DNA from: Anniella stebbinsi
Lineage: Eukaryota; Chordata; Lepidosauria; Squamata; Anniellidae
DNA: 64,000 bases
Assembly (NCBI GenBank): GCA_029215795.1
Contig: JARDYH010000007.1
Span: 96,549,263-96,613,262, forward strand
Direction: 5' to 3'
Shown here: piece after piece, positions 54,314-63,417 of the stretch
How positions within the stretch are numbered: position 1 is the first letter of the stretch
Layout: every line of letters starts with the position of its first letter
Position numbers and translations under genes: made by a program
The notes under the pieces: model-generated
Told to the model about the DNA's origin: nothing
Database searches by the model: none
Seen by the model: only the letters and a program-made list of their open reading frames with translations

Positions 54314-55190
54314 CTTATCAAATTTGCAGATGACACAAAATTGGGTGGGATTGCTAATACCCTGGAAGACAGAAACAAACTCCAAAGTGATCTTGATAGG
54401 CTGGAGCACTGGGCTGAAAACAACAGAATGACATTTAATAGGGATAAATGCCAAGTTCTACACCTAGGAAAAAGAAACCAAATGCACAGTTACAAGATGG
54501 GGGGATACTTGGCTCAGCAGTATGACAAGCGAGAAGGATCTTGGAATTGTTGTAGATCACAAGCTGAATATGAGCCAACAGTGTGATGTGGTTGCAAACC
54601 ATGCAAATGCTATTTTGGGCTGCATTAATAGAAGTATAGCTTCCAAATCATGCTAGATACTGGTTCCCCTCAATTCAGCACTGGTTAGGCCCCATCTTGA
54701 GTATTGCATCCAGTTCTGGGCACCACACTTCAAGAAGGATGCAGACAAGCTGGAGCGTGTTCAGAGGAGAGCAACAAGGAGTCTCTCCCTATGAGGAGAG
54801 ACTTAAAGAATTGGGCATGTTTAGCCTGGAGAAGAGAAGATTGAGGGGAGACATGATAGCACTCTTCAAATACTTGAAAGGTTGTCACACAGAGGAGGGC
54901 CAGGATCTCTTCTCGATCATCCCAGAGTGCAGGATACGGAATAATGGGCTCAAGTTACAGGAAGCCAGATTCCAGCTGGACATGAGGAAAAGCTTCCTGA
55001 CTGTTAGAACAATACGACAATGGAACCAATGACCTAGGGAGGTGGTGGGATCTCCCACATTAGAGGCCTTCAAGAGGCAGCTGGACAGCCATCTGTCAGG
55101 GATGCTTTAAGGTAGATTCCTGCATTGAGCAGGGGGTTGGACTCGATGACCTTATAAGCCCCTTCCAACTCTACTATTCTATGATTCTAT
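54314..55190 (+). pseudogene. CR1 C-terminal RT and 3' end
   Basis: Continuation of the split CR1. LIKFADDTKLGGIANTLEDR holds the catalytic FADD, then NNRMTFNRDKCQVLHLGKRN (54287-54586 frame) and, after frameshifts, [20 protein letters not shown] and [17 protein letters not shown] (54697-55032). The CR1 3' end finishes with ACTCTACTATTCTATGATTC near 55190. Confidence 0.9.
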
Positions 55191-55211
55191 GAACAACAGA
55201 GTTACAGCACA

Positions 55212-55289
55212 ATTTGTCTACTCAGAAGTAAGTCCCTCTGAGTTCAATAGGACTTACTCTGAGGTAAATATGCATAAAATTACATCCTG
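55212..55289. repeat. Foldback repeat (second copy of the 45965 family)
   Basis: CTCAGAAGTAAGTCCCTCTG, then GTTCAATAGGACTTACTCTG and ATATGCATAAAATTACATCC. The inverted arms are AGTAAGTCC and GGACTTACT. Confidence 0.7.
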
Positions 55290-55303
55290 AAAATGTAGGG
55301 AGG

Positions 55304-55642
55304 GTGGAGAAAAGAAAGGAGAAGTGGGTATCATTGGAGGCACTGCAGGAAGAGTGTGCTCTGGGATGGCATTTAGCTGTCCTAGACACTGGATCGAGTA
55401 TTTCTCTAATCCGAGGAGATTTGGTTGGGCCTGAGGAGATCATTCCTCAAAAGAAGGTTTCTATTACACCTGTGAGCGGGGTCTCATTTGAAATTCCCCT
55501 TGCTGAGGTAGAAGTTACTTGGAGAGATTTTAAAGGGAAGGTTACATTGGGAGTGAATGCCTGTCAAGAAGAGCCTTTGATATTAGGAAAGGATCTTATG
55601 AAGGCAAATGGCAAAAAGGTTTATGTAGTCACGCAATCTTAG
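55304..55642 (+). pseudogene. Gypsy 3 aspartic protease
   Basis: A 112-codon frame with the retropepsin active site LAVLDTGSSISLIRGDLV, a flap-like ITPVSGVSFEIPLAEVEVTW and the C-terminal EPLILGKDLMKANGKKV (second conserved region, GKDL). This is a complete retropepsin-like core of normal size. The start is uncertain because the upstream gag is missing. The frame ends where the MITE inserts. Confidence 0.85.
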
Positions 55643-55959
55643 AGTGACCAGATAAAATCCAGGTCAGGGCTCATGTAACTTTAACAGTTGTAGAGAAAAG
55701 GGAATTTCAGCCAGAGTCATTTGTATGCAATTAGTTCCTGGTGAAATTCCCTCTTCATCACAACAGTTAAAGGTGCAGGCACTATACTAGAGTGACCATA
55801 TACAAAAGAAGGCAGGGTCCCTGCAACTTTAACTGTTGTGATGAAGAGGGAATTTCACCAGGAACTAATTGCATACAAATGACTCTGGCTGAAATTCCCT
55901 TTTCTCTACAACTGTTAAAGTTACATGAGCCCTGACCTTTATTTTATCTGGTCACCCTA
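55640..55959. mobile_element. hAT-like foldback MITE, complete copy (320 bp)
   Basis: Left end TAGAGTGACCAGATAAAATC, right end TTTTATCTGGTCACCCTA. The two arms pair over nearly their whole length around a short centre (AGAGTGACCATATACAAAAG). The flanks CGCAATCT (55632-55639) and CGTGATCT (55960-55967) form an imperfect 8-bp duplication, consistent with hAT. Related copies lie at 5887, 18122, 20195 and 61699. It interrupts gypsy 3. Confidence 0.85.
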
Positions 55960-55967
55960 CGTGATCT

Positions 55968-57000
55968 ATGACAGATGCGGAGACTTGTAGCAATGTAGGA
56001 GGCGCAGGGAGTTTGCCTGTTGAGTTGCCTAGCAACCCCAGTGGAAAAAACCTAGCTACTCCAGAGATTCCTCAGGTTGATGCTACATTCAAACTGGCTA
56101 CAGTGGCAGATTCCAGCCTGTCAGCTATGAAATCACAGGCAGAGGCAGGAGACTTGGATATTTGTGACAAGACGAAGGAGCAGTTCTTATGGGAAAATGG
56201 GCTCTTGTATAGAAAGTGGTTGCCAGTGAAAACACCAGGGAGTTGAAGGGTGGAAAAGTAGTTGGTGGTTCCCAGGCCTTGCCGGGACCAGCTGCTAAAA
56301 ATAGCCCATGAGTCTTGTTTGGCAGGCCACTTAGGAATAGGCAAGACCCGGAAACGTTTAATGGCCCAGTATTACTGGCCGAACATAGCCCGAGAAGTTA
56401 CTGCCTTTTGCAAATCACGCACAAGTTATCAAAGGGTGGGGAAAAGTGAGGACAAAGTAAGAGCATCCCTGAATCCCCTACAACTAATCAATGAGCCATT
56501 TTATCGAATTGGGTTGGACTTGGTGGGGCCCTTTCCTAGACCCACGCAATCAGGGAAGCATTGCCTAGTAACCAGTATCAATTTTAACACCCGATTACCA
56601 GATGCAGAAGCCCAGGAGAATGTAGATGCTCTATCTGTTGCAGAAGCCATATTGAAGATTATTTGTAGGCTGAGATTTCCTCATGAGATCTTTAGTGACA
56701 GAGGCACTGCATTCCTTTCTGATGTGATGAAGTGTTTGTGGAAGTAAAACTTCTACCGCTTTTCACCCCCAAACAAATGGGCTGGTGGAAAGGTGCCACA
56801 AAACCATCAAACAAATGAAAAAAATATGTCACAGATCATCCCATGGACTGGAATAGAATATTGCCCTACTTCCTATTTGCTTACTGGGAGGTGCCCCAAG
56901 ATTCTACAGGGTTTTCCCCTTTTGTGTTGATGCTGGGGAGAAATGTGAGGGGTTCCCTGAGCATATTAAGGAAGAGCTGGGAAGGAGAGGTGGAGGAAGA
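55968..57000 (+). pseudogene. Gypsy 3 integrase, upstream of RT
   Basis: The N-terminal part (56110-56230) has MKSQAEAGDLDICDKTKEQF and WENGLLYRKW, the segment preceding the zinc domain. Zinc domain: HESCLAGHLGIGKTRKRLMA, YYWPNIAREVTAFCKS and then YQR, with the second Cys changed to Arg or Ser. Core: FYRIGLDLVGPFPRPTQSGK (first Asp), IFSDRGTAFLSDVMK (second Asp), a stop at 56745, then FHPQTNGLVERCHKTIKQMK in another frame (Glu, about 56762-56820). The end PYFLFAYWEVPQDSTGFSPF and LGRNVRGSLSILRKSWEGE (56870-56990) is typical of gypsy integrases. Confidence 0.88.
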
Positions 57001-57009
57001 GAAGGAGTC

Positions 57010-57840
57010 AGTGATCGATTATCCGCTTAACCTGCAAATTGACATTGCAATTGTCAGTGGGTCCCTTTCGGATCATTTGACTCACCTCAACAATGTATCG
57101 AAAGCAATTAGCGATACAGGGTTGACCATTAAGGCTCCCAAATGTCAGCTTGGGAGGTCAAAAGTGGTTTACCTGGGATATGTAGTGGGAAGCGGGACCA
57201 TTGCTGCAGTCACTAGCAAGGTGGAAGCTATAAGTAGCTGGCCCGTACCCACTAGTAAAAAGCAGGTGCGTGCCTTTTTGGGGGCAGCTGGTTACTGTCA
57301 CCAATTTATACCCAAATTGGTGAAATAGCTGCACCCCTGCATGAGCTAACTAAGAAGCAACGGCCTGAAAAGATTCTGTGGTCCAGAGAGTGCCAGAGGG
57401 CGTTTGAGCTGCTAAAGCATGCGCTGTGCTCAGCCCCAGTGATGATTGCACCTGATTTCGACCAGGAGTTCCTGTTGGCAACAGACATGTCGGAAGTGGG
57501 AGTTGGAATGATCCTGTCGCAAGCGAGAGATGGCGTTAAACATCCCGTGGCCTACTACAGCCGGAAGTTGACTGATCGGGAGCGCAAATATTCCTCGGTG
57601 CAAAAGGAATGCCTGGCCATCGTGTGGGCCTTGGACAAAGTCAGACCCTACGTGTGGGGTCAGCGGTTCGTCTTGCAGACTGATCATTGTGCCTTGATGT
57701 GGCTCCAGTCCATGAAGAACCACAACCAACTATTGCAACATTGGTCGTATCATGCAGACATCCAGCATGTGCCAGGACAAGAGAACGTCATTGCGGATGG
57801 ACTGTCCCGTCAAGAGGCCTCCAGTGCTGCTGGAACGTGA
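57010..57840 (+). pseudogene. Gypsy 3 RT C-terminus and RNase H
   Basis: The frame continues from integrase into IDIAIVSGSLSDHLTHLNNV, the segment immediately after the RT catalytic YxDD box (the second Asp is retained in the DIAIV stretch). Then come APKCQLGRSKVVYLGYVVG, SWPVPTSKKQVRAFLGAAGY and IPKLVK, followed by a stop at 57326. RNase H (57439-57840): FLLATDMSEVGVGMILSQ, AYYSRKLTDRERKYSSVQKE, RFVLQTDHCALMWL and HVPGQENVIADGLSRQ. It ends in a TGA at 57838. The RT fingers and palm between integrase and this point are deleted. Confidence 0.87.
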
Positions 57841-58115
57841 GACTTTGCCTTGAACATTAGTAGTGAGCTCATGGACTTTCTTTAGAGCCACTAACTCTGG
57901 AGGGGGGGAGTGTTACTAATTGTGTGTGTTTTTTCCCTTGCAGAAATGTATTGTGTTTATGTACAGATATATAGAATTGTGTAAGTTTCCTTGCAAGTAA
58001 GTAATGTGATGTATTTATGTATTAGGTAGTATACAGGTTTGTATTAATGTTTGGTTTGCCCTAAACCCTGCGTCAGCACATCAGTGCCGTACTCGAGCTC
58101 CAAAGAAGGGGGGAA

Positions 58116-58469
58116 TGTGTGACAATACCCCACATTTCCATCTCCCTATGTATGTCTGGTGTTAGTATGTCTGGAGAGTGCAGAATGTTGGACTGAGTAG
58201 GTGTGGCTGATGATGCTGGGAAAGGGAGGGGGAGGAGTATATATAGTGTGAGGGAGTGTTTTGGTTTAACTTATTGTCTTGGTTGGGTGGAGGGTAGTTG
58301 TGTGGAAGATAGCTGTGTGTGATCTAGTCAGGAGTGTGGGTGAGGAGATTATTAGGATTTAGGATTATTAGTAAATTATTAGAAGTGTTAAGGATAGGCA
58401 GGTGTTATATTAATTTGAAAGAACTGTTAACAACAATAAACATTTTCTTTTATATTTTTTGCTACCACA
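58116..58469 (+). repeat. Gypsy 3 3' LTR (candidate)
   Basis: Preceded by a purine tract AAAGAAGGGGGGAA (58102-58115). Begins TGTGTGACAATACCCCAC and ends TTGCTACCACA (TG...CA). It contains TATATATAG (58237-58245) and AATAAACA (58435-58442), the promoter and polyadenylation layout of an LTR. An alternative start is TGTTACTAATTGTG at 57911, also preceded by a purine tract (GGAGGGGGGGAG). No left LTR exists to decide between them. Confidence 0.65.
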
Positions 58470-58886
58470 AACCACGTGTCAGCTTGGCTTTATAACCTGC
58501 TCTATAAATATAATAAAGAAACACAGATCATTACCCTTTCAGCCAACACACTCACAGGAGAACCTTATTCAAAACCCTGAACACCCTTTTCCCCTCTGCT
58601 ATAAGGGAAAAGTGGTGCGTCTTTTAGCCTTCCCTCAGGCTTATTCAAGTGGTAGCGCTTGTCCTGAGAGGGGTGGGCTCATCTAGGCCTGGTGTTTGAG
58701 GCTGTGGCTGCACAGACATCTATTTCTTATTGGTTGTAAACCACATGGTGGGCATTATATGTCGGGTATGCAAAGAAATCTGACTTGACTCAGTTGCATC
58801 ACAACAACACACTTGCAGGAAGTCACAGCAAATGCCCTGGGTGAAGAGTAATGTGGGGGGAGGGGAGATGTAGGTTCAAGTCCAAG
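58470..58886. other. Unassigned DNA
   Basis: Nothing is recognised between the gypsy 3 LTR end and the dispersed repeat starting near 58887. Confidence 0.35.
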
Positions 58887-59310
58887 GAAGAGCAAACAGG
58901 AGTTTGCCAGGGGGAGTGTGGTGGAAGAGAAGACCAAGGCAAAGAGGAGAGCGGCCTGGAGGAAATCCAGGAGGCTGCCTATTCAAAGTGGCCCTGTGCT
59001 TCGCCATGTGCTCCTGAGTGCTGGTTCAAGGAGTGTGGCTTGAAAGCTGCTGCTGAAAGCTGCTAAAAACTTCTAAAAGCTGCTGCTGGGCCTGGAAGGG
59101 TGTGGCCTGATTGCCTGTTGTTCTCAGCAACTGAATGAGTGGGGAGATTCATTCTGTTTCCTGACTCCTAGCTGAGCAGAGCAGAAAAGAGGAAGTTCCC
59201 CTGCTGGACTAGAAGGAATATAAGGAAGCCAGATCCCAGAGAGTGAGCGACCACAGCGAGCAAACAGGGGGAACAAACAGGGAGAGCAAACAGGAGTTTG
59301 TCAGGGGGAG
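58887..59310. repeat. Dispersed repeat, copy 2 (order permuted relative to 37855)
   Basis: Starts AGCAAACAGGAGTTTGCCAG, then AAGACCAAGGCAAAGAGGAG and GGAGGCTGCCTATTCAAAGT, then TTCCTGACTCCTAGCTGAGC and AGGAAGCCAGATCCCAGAGA, and again AGCAAACAGGAGTTTGTCAG. So the first block is repeated at the end, as expected of a tandem unit or a terminal repeat. Copy 1 at 37855-38180 has the two halves in reverse order. Confidence 0.78.
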
Positions 59311-60185
59311 CTGTCAAACAGCACTCCCCTCCCCCACCTTCTCCCCCCTCTGTTAGCTGTCAAACCCATCGTATTGGAACTTTTTGAATTTTTAAAGTAA
59401 AAAATGTATAGCCACAAAATGCCTGCACCAATCTTTCTGAAATTTCTCACACATAAGTACCTCAAGCCATCTGCCATGTGGGCAAGTTTCATGCTTCTAA
59501 CTTTAAAAATAAAAAAGTTAAATGTGTTTCTCTCCTCATTTCTCAAAAAATACCTTGCCACTACACGCTAGAACCTATGTTTCTGAAATTTCTCACACAT
59601 CACTAATACAAGCCATCTCTAATGTGGCAAAATTTCATGTTTGGATTTTTAACAATGTAAAAGTTGAAGGCATAACTGTATTTCCACCACTGCTACCCAT
59701 TTTTCAAAAATTAATTGCCACCCAAGGCAAGCACCTATGTTTCTGAAATTTGACACACATGAGTAGAAACATACCATCTGCAATGTGGCAAAGTTTCATT
59801 GTGGATCTTTAAAAATTAAAAAGTTAAAGGCATTCCTGGTTTGTTAGTAAAAAATTTATAACCAAAAATGCCTGGTCCTATCTTTCTGACATTTCTCACA
59901 CATAACTACCTCAAACCCATCTGCAAAGTGGCCAAGTTTCATGCATCTGTCTTTAAAAGTAAAAATGTTATAGGCATTTTTGTAACACAATACTAGGCTA
60001 AGAGGAAAATCATTCAAAATAGCATCTGATTTTCCGATTTTCTCCGATTAAAATCGAAGACCATAATAATGGATTGTAAAAAATCGGATCAACAAGGGAG
60101 TGCATCAGAATCATGAATCGGATGTCCAATTTCCTCCAATTTTAATCAGTATAGGATATCGGATCTGATACGATGCACATCCCTA
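59311..60185. mobile_element. Half-element of the giant-palindrome family
   Basis: Tandem units of the same kind as in the right arm of 24958-28113 (TTTCTGAAATTTCTCACACA repeated at about 59433, 59580 and, in variant form, 59740 and 59890), followed by a decayed CGATT/GGATC subterminal region. The right terminus is GATGCACATCCCTA (60172-60185). No left arm is present. The left edge resembles the spacer edge of the palindrome. Confidence 0.8.
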
Positions 60186-60197
60186 CTGAAAATAAAA

Positions 60198-60947
60198 ATG
60201 GGTACATATAGGAAGAGGAAGAAAGGCCAGGCTACAAAAGATGAGTACAAACAAGTAGCACAGAAGTGCCGGAATGGTATCAGGAAGGCAAAAGCTGAGA
60301 ATGAGCTGAGGCTAGTGAGGGATGCTAAAAGCAATAAAAAGGCTTTCTTCAATTCCTACTTTGGCTCAGTCTTCTCTCAATAGAGGGTCTATGACCCCCC
60401 TGGAAAAAGTGAAGTACAAGCTGTCGGAGCAGGATTGCAGTTTGAGATTGATAAACAAATGGTCAAGGAACAAATGGACGAACTGCATCCAAAAGCAATG
60501 AAGGAGCTGGCAGAAGAACTCTCAGAACCATGGTCTTTTATCTTTGCAAAATCATGGAAGGCGGGTGAAGTGTCAGACGACTGTAGGAGGGCTAATGTTG
60601 TCCCTATCTTCAAAAATGGCAAAAATGAGGAACCTGGGAACTACAGACCAGTCTGACATCCATCCCTGGGGAAAAATTTGGAGCAGATTATAAAGAAGCC
60701 AATCTGTAAGCACCTTGAAAACAATGCAGTGATTACTAGAAGCTAGCATGGATTTGTCAAGAACAAATCCTGTCAGATTAATCTGATCTTGTGGACTGTG
60801 GGAATGCTGTGGACATAGTATATCTTGACTTCATCAAAGCTTTTGTCAAAGTGCCCCATGACATTCTGATTCACAAACTAGTGAAAAGCGGGCTAGATGG
60901 AACAACTATTAGGTGGATCCACAGTTGGCTGCAAAATCGGACTCAAA
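60198..60947 (+). pseudogene. CR1 linker and RT fragment
   Basis: Decayed frames: RKRKKGQATKDEYKQVAQKC and KSNKKAFFNSYFGSVFSQ (60198-60383), SWKAGEVSDDCRRANVVPIF and EEPGNYRPV (60435-60656), then VDIVYLDFIKAFVKVPHDIL and RTQR (60791-60947). The FDK of the palm reads FVK. No continuous product is possible. Confidence 0.85.
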
Positions 60948-61487
60948 GGCTGCATTCGGACAACACATTAGTCAATGGTGGATTGAGTAGCCAACTCACA
61001 GTTGGTTATTTTGTGGGTACTCCCCACACAACATATTCCTACACAACTGTGGGTGGTTGGGGCTGGCGTTGAGTGGACTAATAGTCCACTCAGCATTTGA
61101 TTGACACAGCCCCTGCCATTCTCCCCACCCTCCCTCCTCCCTCAGTCCTCCCAGTTCTATCCCAGCAGCCTCTGCAAGTTGCACCAGTTGTAGCAGAGTG
61201 GCAGCTGCCACTTTGGCAGCTCTTGCCGCCTGCCTCTATGGGCTTGTGTTTTAACCACTCACCACATGCCATTAACACACTCACCTCTCCCCACAACACT
61301 TTAAACAACTGGCTTTGAACTAAACAACTTGCAAGCCAGTTGTTTCTCTTAGTTGCTTATTTGGGCGGAATCGCATACCATCAGTAGTTTGTGAGCGGAG
61401 TGTTACCCTCCACACAACACAATATGCAACACAACTGACGATTGTTCCCCCCCCCCCAGTTGCTTAATGTGTTGTCTTAATGCAGCC
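60948..61487. mobile_element. Harbinger-like MITE (D)
   Basis: 540 bp with ends GGCTGCATTCGGACAACACA and TGTTGTCTTAATGCAGCC, flanked by AAA (60945-60947 and 61488-61490) within ACTC-AAA-GAGT. The interior is almost collinear with element B (30590-31131). Confidence 0.85.
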
Positions 61488-61698
61488 AAAGAGTGCTTAT
61501 CAATGGTACCTTCTCAAACTGGGGGGAGGTAAGGAGTGGGTACCGCAGGGCTCAGTCCTGGGCCCAGTGCTCTTCAACATTTTTATTAATGATTTGGACA
61601 AGGAGGTGCAGGGAATGCTCAAGTGACAGGAAGCCAGTTTCCAGATGAACATCTGGAAAAACTTCCTAACTGTTAGAGCAGTACGACAATGGATCCAA

Positions 61699-61888
61699 TA
61701 GGGTGGCCAGATAAAATCCAGGTCAGGGGTCATGTAACTTTAACAGTTGTAGAGAAAAGGGAATTTCAGCCAGAGTCATTTGTATGCAATTAGTTTCTGG
61801 TGAAATTCCCTCTTCATCACAACAGTTAAAGGTGCAGGCACTATACTAGAGTGACCATATACAAAAGAAGGCAGAGCCCCTGCAACTA
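61699..61888. mobile_element. hAT-like foldback MITE, shortened copy with 8-bp TSD
   Basis: Begins TAGGGTGGCCAGATAAAATC and ends CCCCTGCAACTA. It has the left arm and centre of the family at 55640-55959 but lacks most of the right arm. Exact 8-bp duplication GGATCCAA at 61691-61698 and 61889-61896. Confidence 0.82.
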
Positions 61889-62055
61889 GGATCCAACGAC
61901 CTAGGGAGGTCGTGGGCTCTCCCACACTAGAGGCCTTCAAGAGGCAGCTGGACAACCATCTGTCAGGGATGCTTTAAGGTGGATTCCTGCGTTGAGCAAG
62001 GGGTTGGACTGGATGGCCTTAGAGGCCCCCTTCCAACTCTACTGTTCTATAATTC

Positions 62056-63417
62056 TAAGGTAAATCTGGCTGCCCAGTGGCAAAACCTACATTTTGTATG
62101 GGGAAAGGGAGAAGCAGCAAGACTGCACTAACCACACAGACAGAGGAACAAACAGAGGGCAGAGTTGTGATAGATAGCACACCATTGTATTACCTGTTGA
62201 ACTCTCACCATTGAATTCAGCCTCCCCACACATCTTGGAAATTTAATGGATTCATTTAAAACTGTACATACAACTCCCCGGTGGGCCTCTTAACAAAGGA
62301 CTGCAGCATATGTCTTTCTTTGCCTAAGGAAAGAGACAGACGAGGGAGTTGGGAGGGAGTTAATTTGTTGTGCCTGAACACATTCCTCTAGTACATTGTT
62401 ACTGATGTCGGTGCCCATGCTTGCATGAGGAGGCATCACAATTTTTCCAATTCTGAATTAGAATTTGCTGCTGGGAATATTGCCACGTCATCTGCAAGGT
62501 AGTGGAAAGGAGCAGTGCTGCAGTCAGTTAATTCATGGGAATTTAGGCCACAGCTAACCTTAACATTTCTATAACTTATCAAGTGGTTTCCTGTGATTCC
62601 TTCATTTTGCTTCTCCTTCCTCAACCCCCTGACCTTGTCCATTGCTGGGAGCACATGTATTTGCTCTCATGACAATGTAATGGAACACAAAATGGAGTGA
62701 AAACCCCTTTTGGAACTCTACACTGTACCTGTATTGTAGATGCAGGAATATTTGTGTGTAAAACTATTTTCTTTCTTCGGTAGAGAAGAACGGAGTCTCC
62801 TTTTATTGTTCGAAGATAGGCTGTGTGCATGTGGGACTGGTAAACACCTGTTCTGTTTTGCCTTTTTGTTTTTTCTCTGCTAACTATCTTTCTAACAGGA
62901 GGCATTATTACTAAATAATCCCATCAGTTCCTTCTGTTCCTGAGGTGCCAAGGGCTGTGTGATCTAATGTAAATATTGCTTGCATGGGATGCATATTATT
63001 GTTTCCTTGTTTGGCTCACCAGAGTTCTCTTTCAAAACTTCCCATGTTAACTCCTATTTCTCTAGACATGCGGACATGTGGTACAGCCCCATGCCACACA
63101 GCTTGATATATGTGGTCAGTATTCCTTTGCCAAAACATAAATGTTTCTGGGGCTATGCTGTGCTGTGACTGGCTGCAGTGAGTCAGAATCATATCCTCTC
63201 TTTGGACTGTGGGAGCAATCAGTTGTCTCTGGGGTTCTCCACCAACTCAGTGGAAATGTTGACGTATGCAACCCCTCAGTTATAACATCTTTGAGATTGG
63301 GACCAAACCCTGAATAAACACAGGGTCCAGAGTAAACCTGACTCCTCTACCTCTGTCATTCTTCCAACTCCAACTTGTTCTCCCCATATTCTGATGAAAT
63401 CCTACCAATATAAACAT
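62056..63417. other. Unassigned DNA
   Basis: No gene or repeat is recognised. The frames are short and show no motif. Confidence 0.35.

Larger units (their letters stand above)
47330..55190 (+). mobile_element. CR1 LINE split by Harbinger-like element C and gypsy 2
   Basis: The CR1 occupies 47330-48037, 49603-49705 and 54309-55190. Order of content is linker, RT, palm and C-terminus, then the 3' end. The breakpoints are exact: Harbinger-like element C at 48038-49602 with TSD AAA, and gypsy 2 at 49706-54308 with TSD GAATG. Joining the three pieces restores CR1 continuity, for example ACTCAAA then GAGTGCTTATCAATGG, and GTGCAGGGAATG then CTTATCAAATTTGC. Confidence 0.92.
55290..58469 (+). mobile_element. 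Ty3/gypsy element 3 with IN before RT (Gmr1-like order), 5' truncated
   Basis: Order on the plus strand: protease (55304-55642), inserted MITE (55640-55959), integrase (55968 to about 57000), RT thumb/connection (about 57010-57328), RNase H (57439-57840), purine tract(s) and 3' LTR (candidate 58116-58469). The 5' LTR and gag are absent. RNase H, not integrase, is the last pol domain before the 3' end. That matches the Ty1/copia-like gene order described for the Gmr1 group of gypsy elements in deuterostomes. Much of the RT (fingers, palm) is deleted at the IN-RT join near 57015. Gypsy 1 and 2 in this window have the standard order. Confidence 0.82.
60186..62055 (+). mobile_element. CR1 LINE split by Harbinger-like D and a hAT-like MITE
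   Basis: The CR1 spans 60186-60947, 61488-61690 and 61897-62055. Linker (AGTACAAACAAGTAGCACAG), RT fragment and 3' end are present, with internal deletions near 60350, 60785 and 61620. Element D (60948-61487) sits at the same CR1 site as element C in the 47330 copy. A hAT-like MITE (61699-61888) sits near the 3' end. Confidence 0.9.

Noticed and set aside
57911..58115. TGTTACTAATTG at 57911 as the 3' LTR start of gypsy 3
   Set aside because: Possible, since a purine tract precedes it, but the site at 58116 has the better TG...CA, TATA and polyadenylation layout; kept only as an alternative.
60186..62055. CR1 at 60186 as a duplicate of the CR1 at 47330 carrying the same insertion
   Set aside because: The inserts differ in length, interior and orientation (540 vs 1565 bp), and the CR1 copies have different deletions, so independent insertions fit better.
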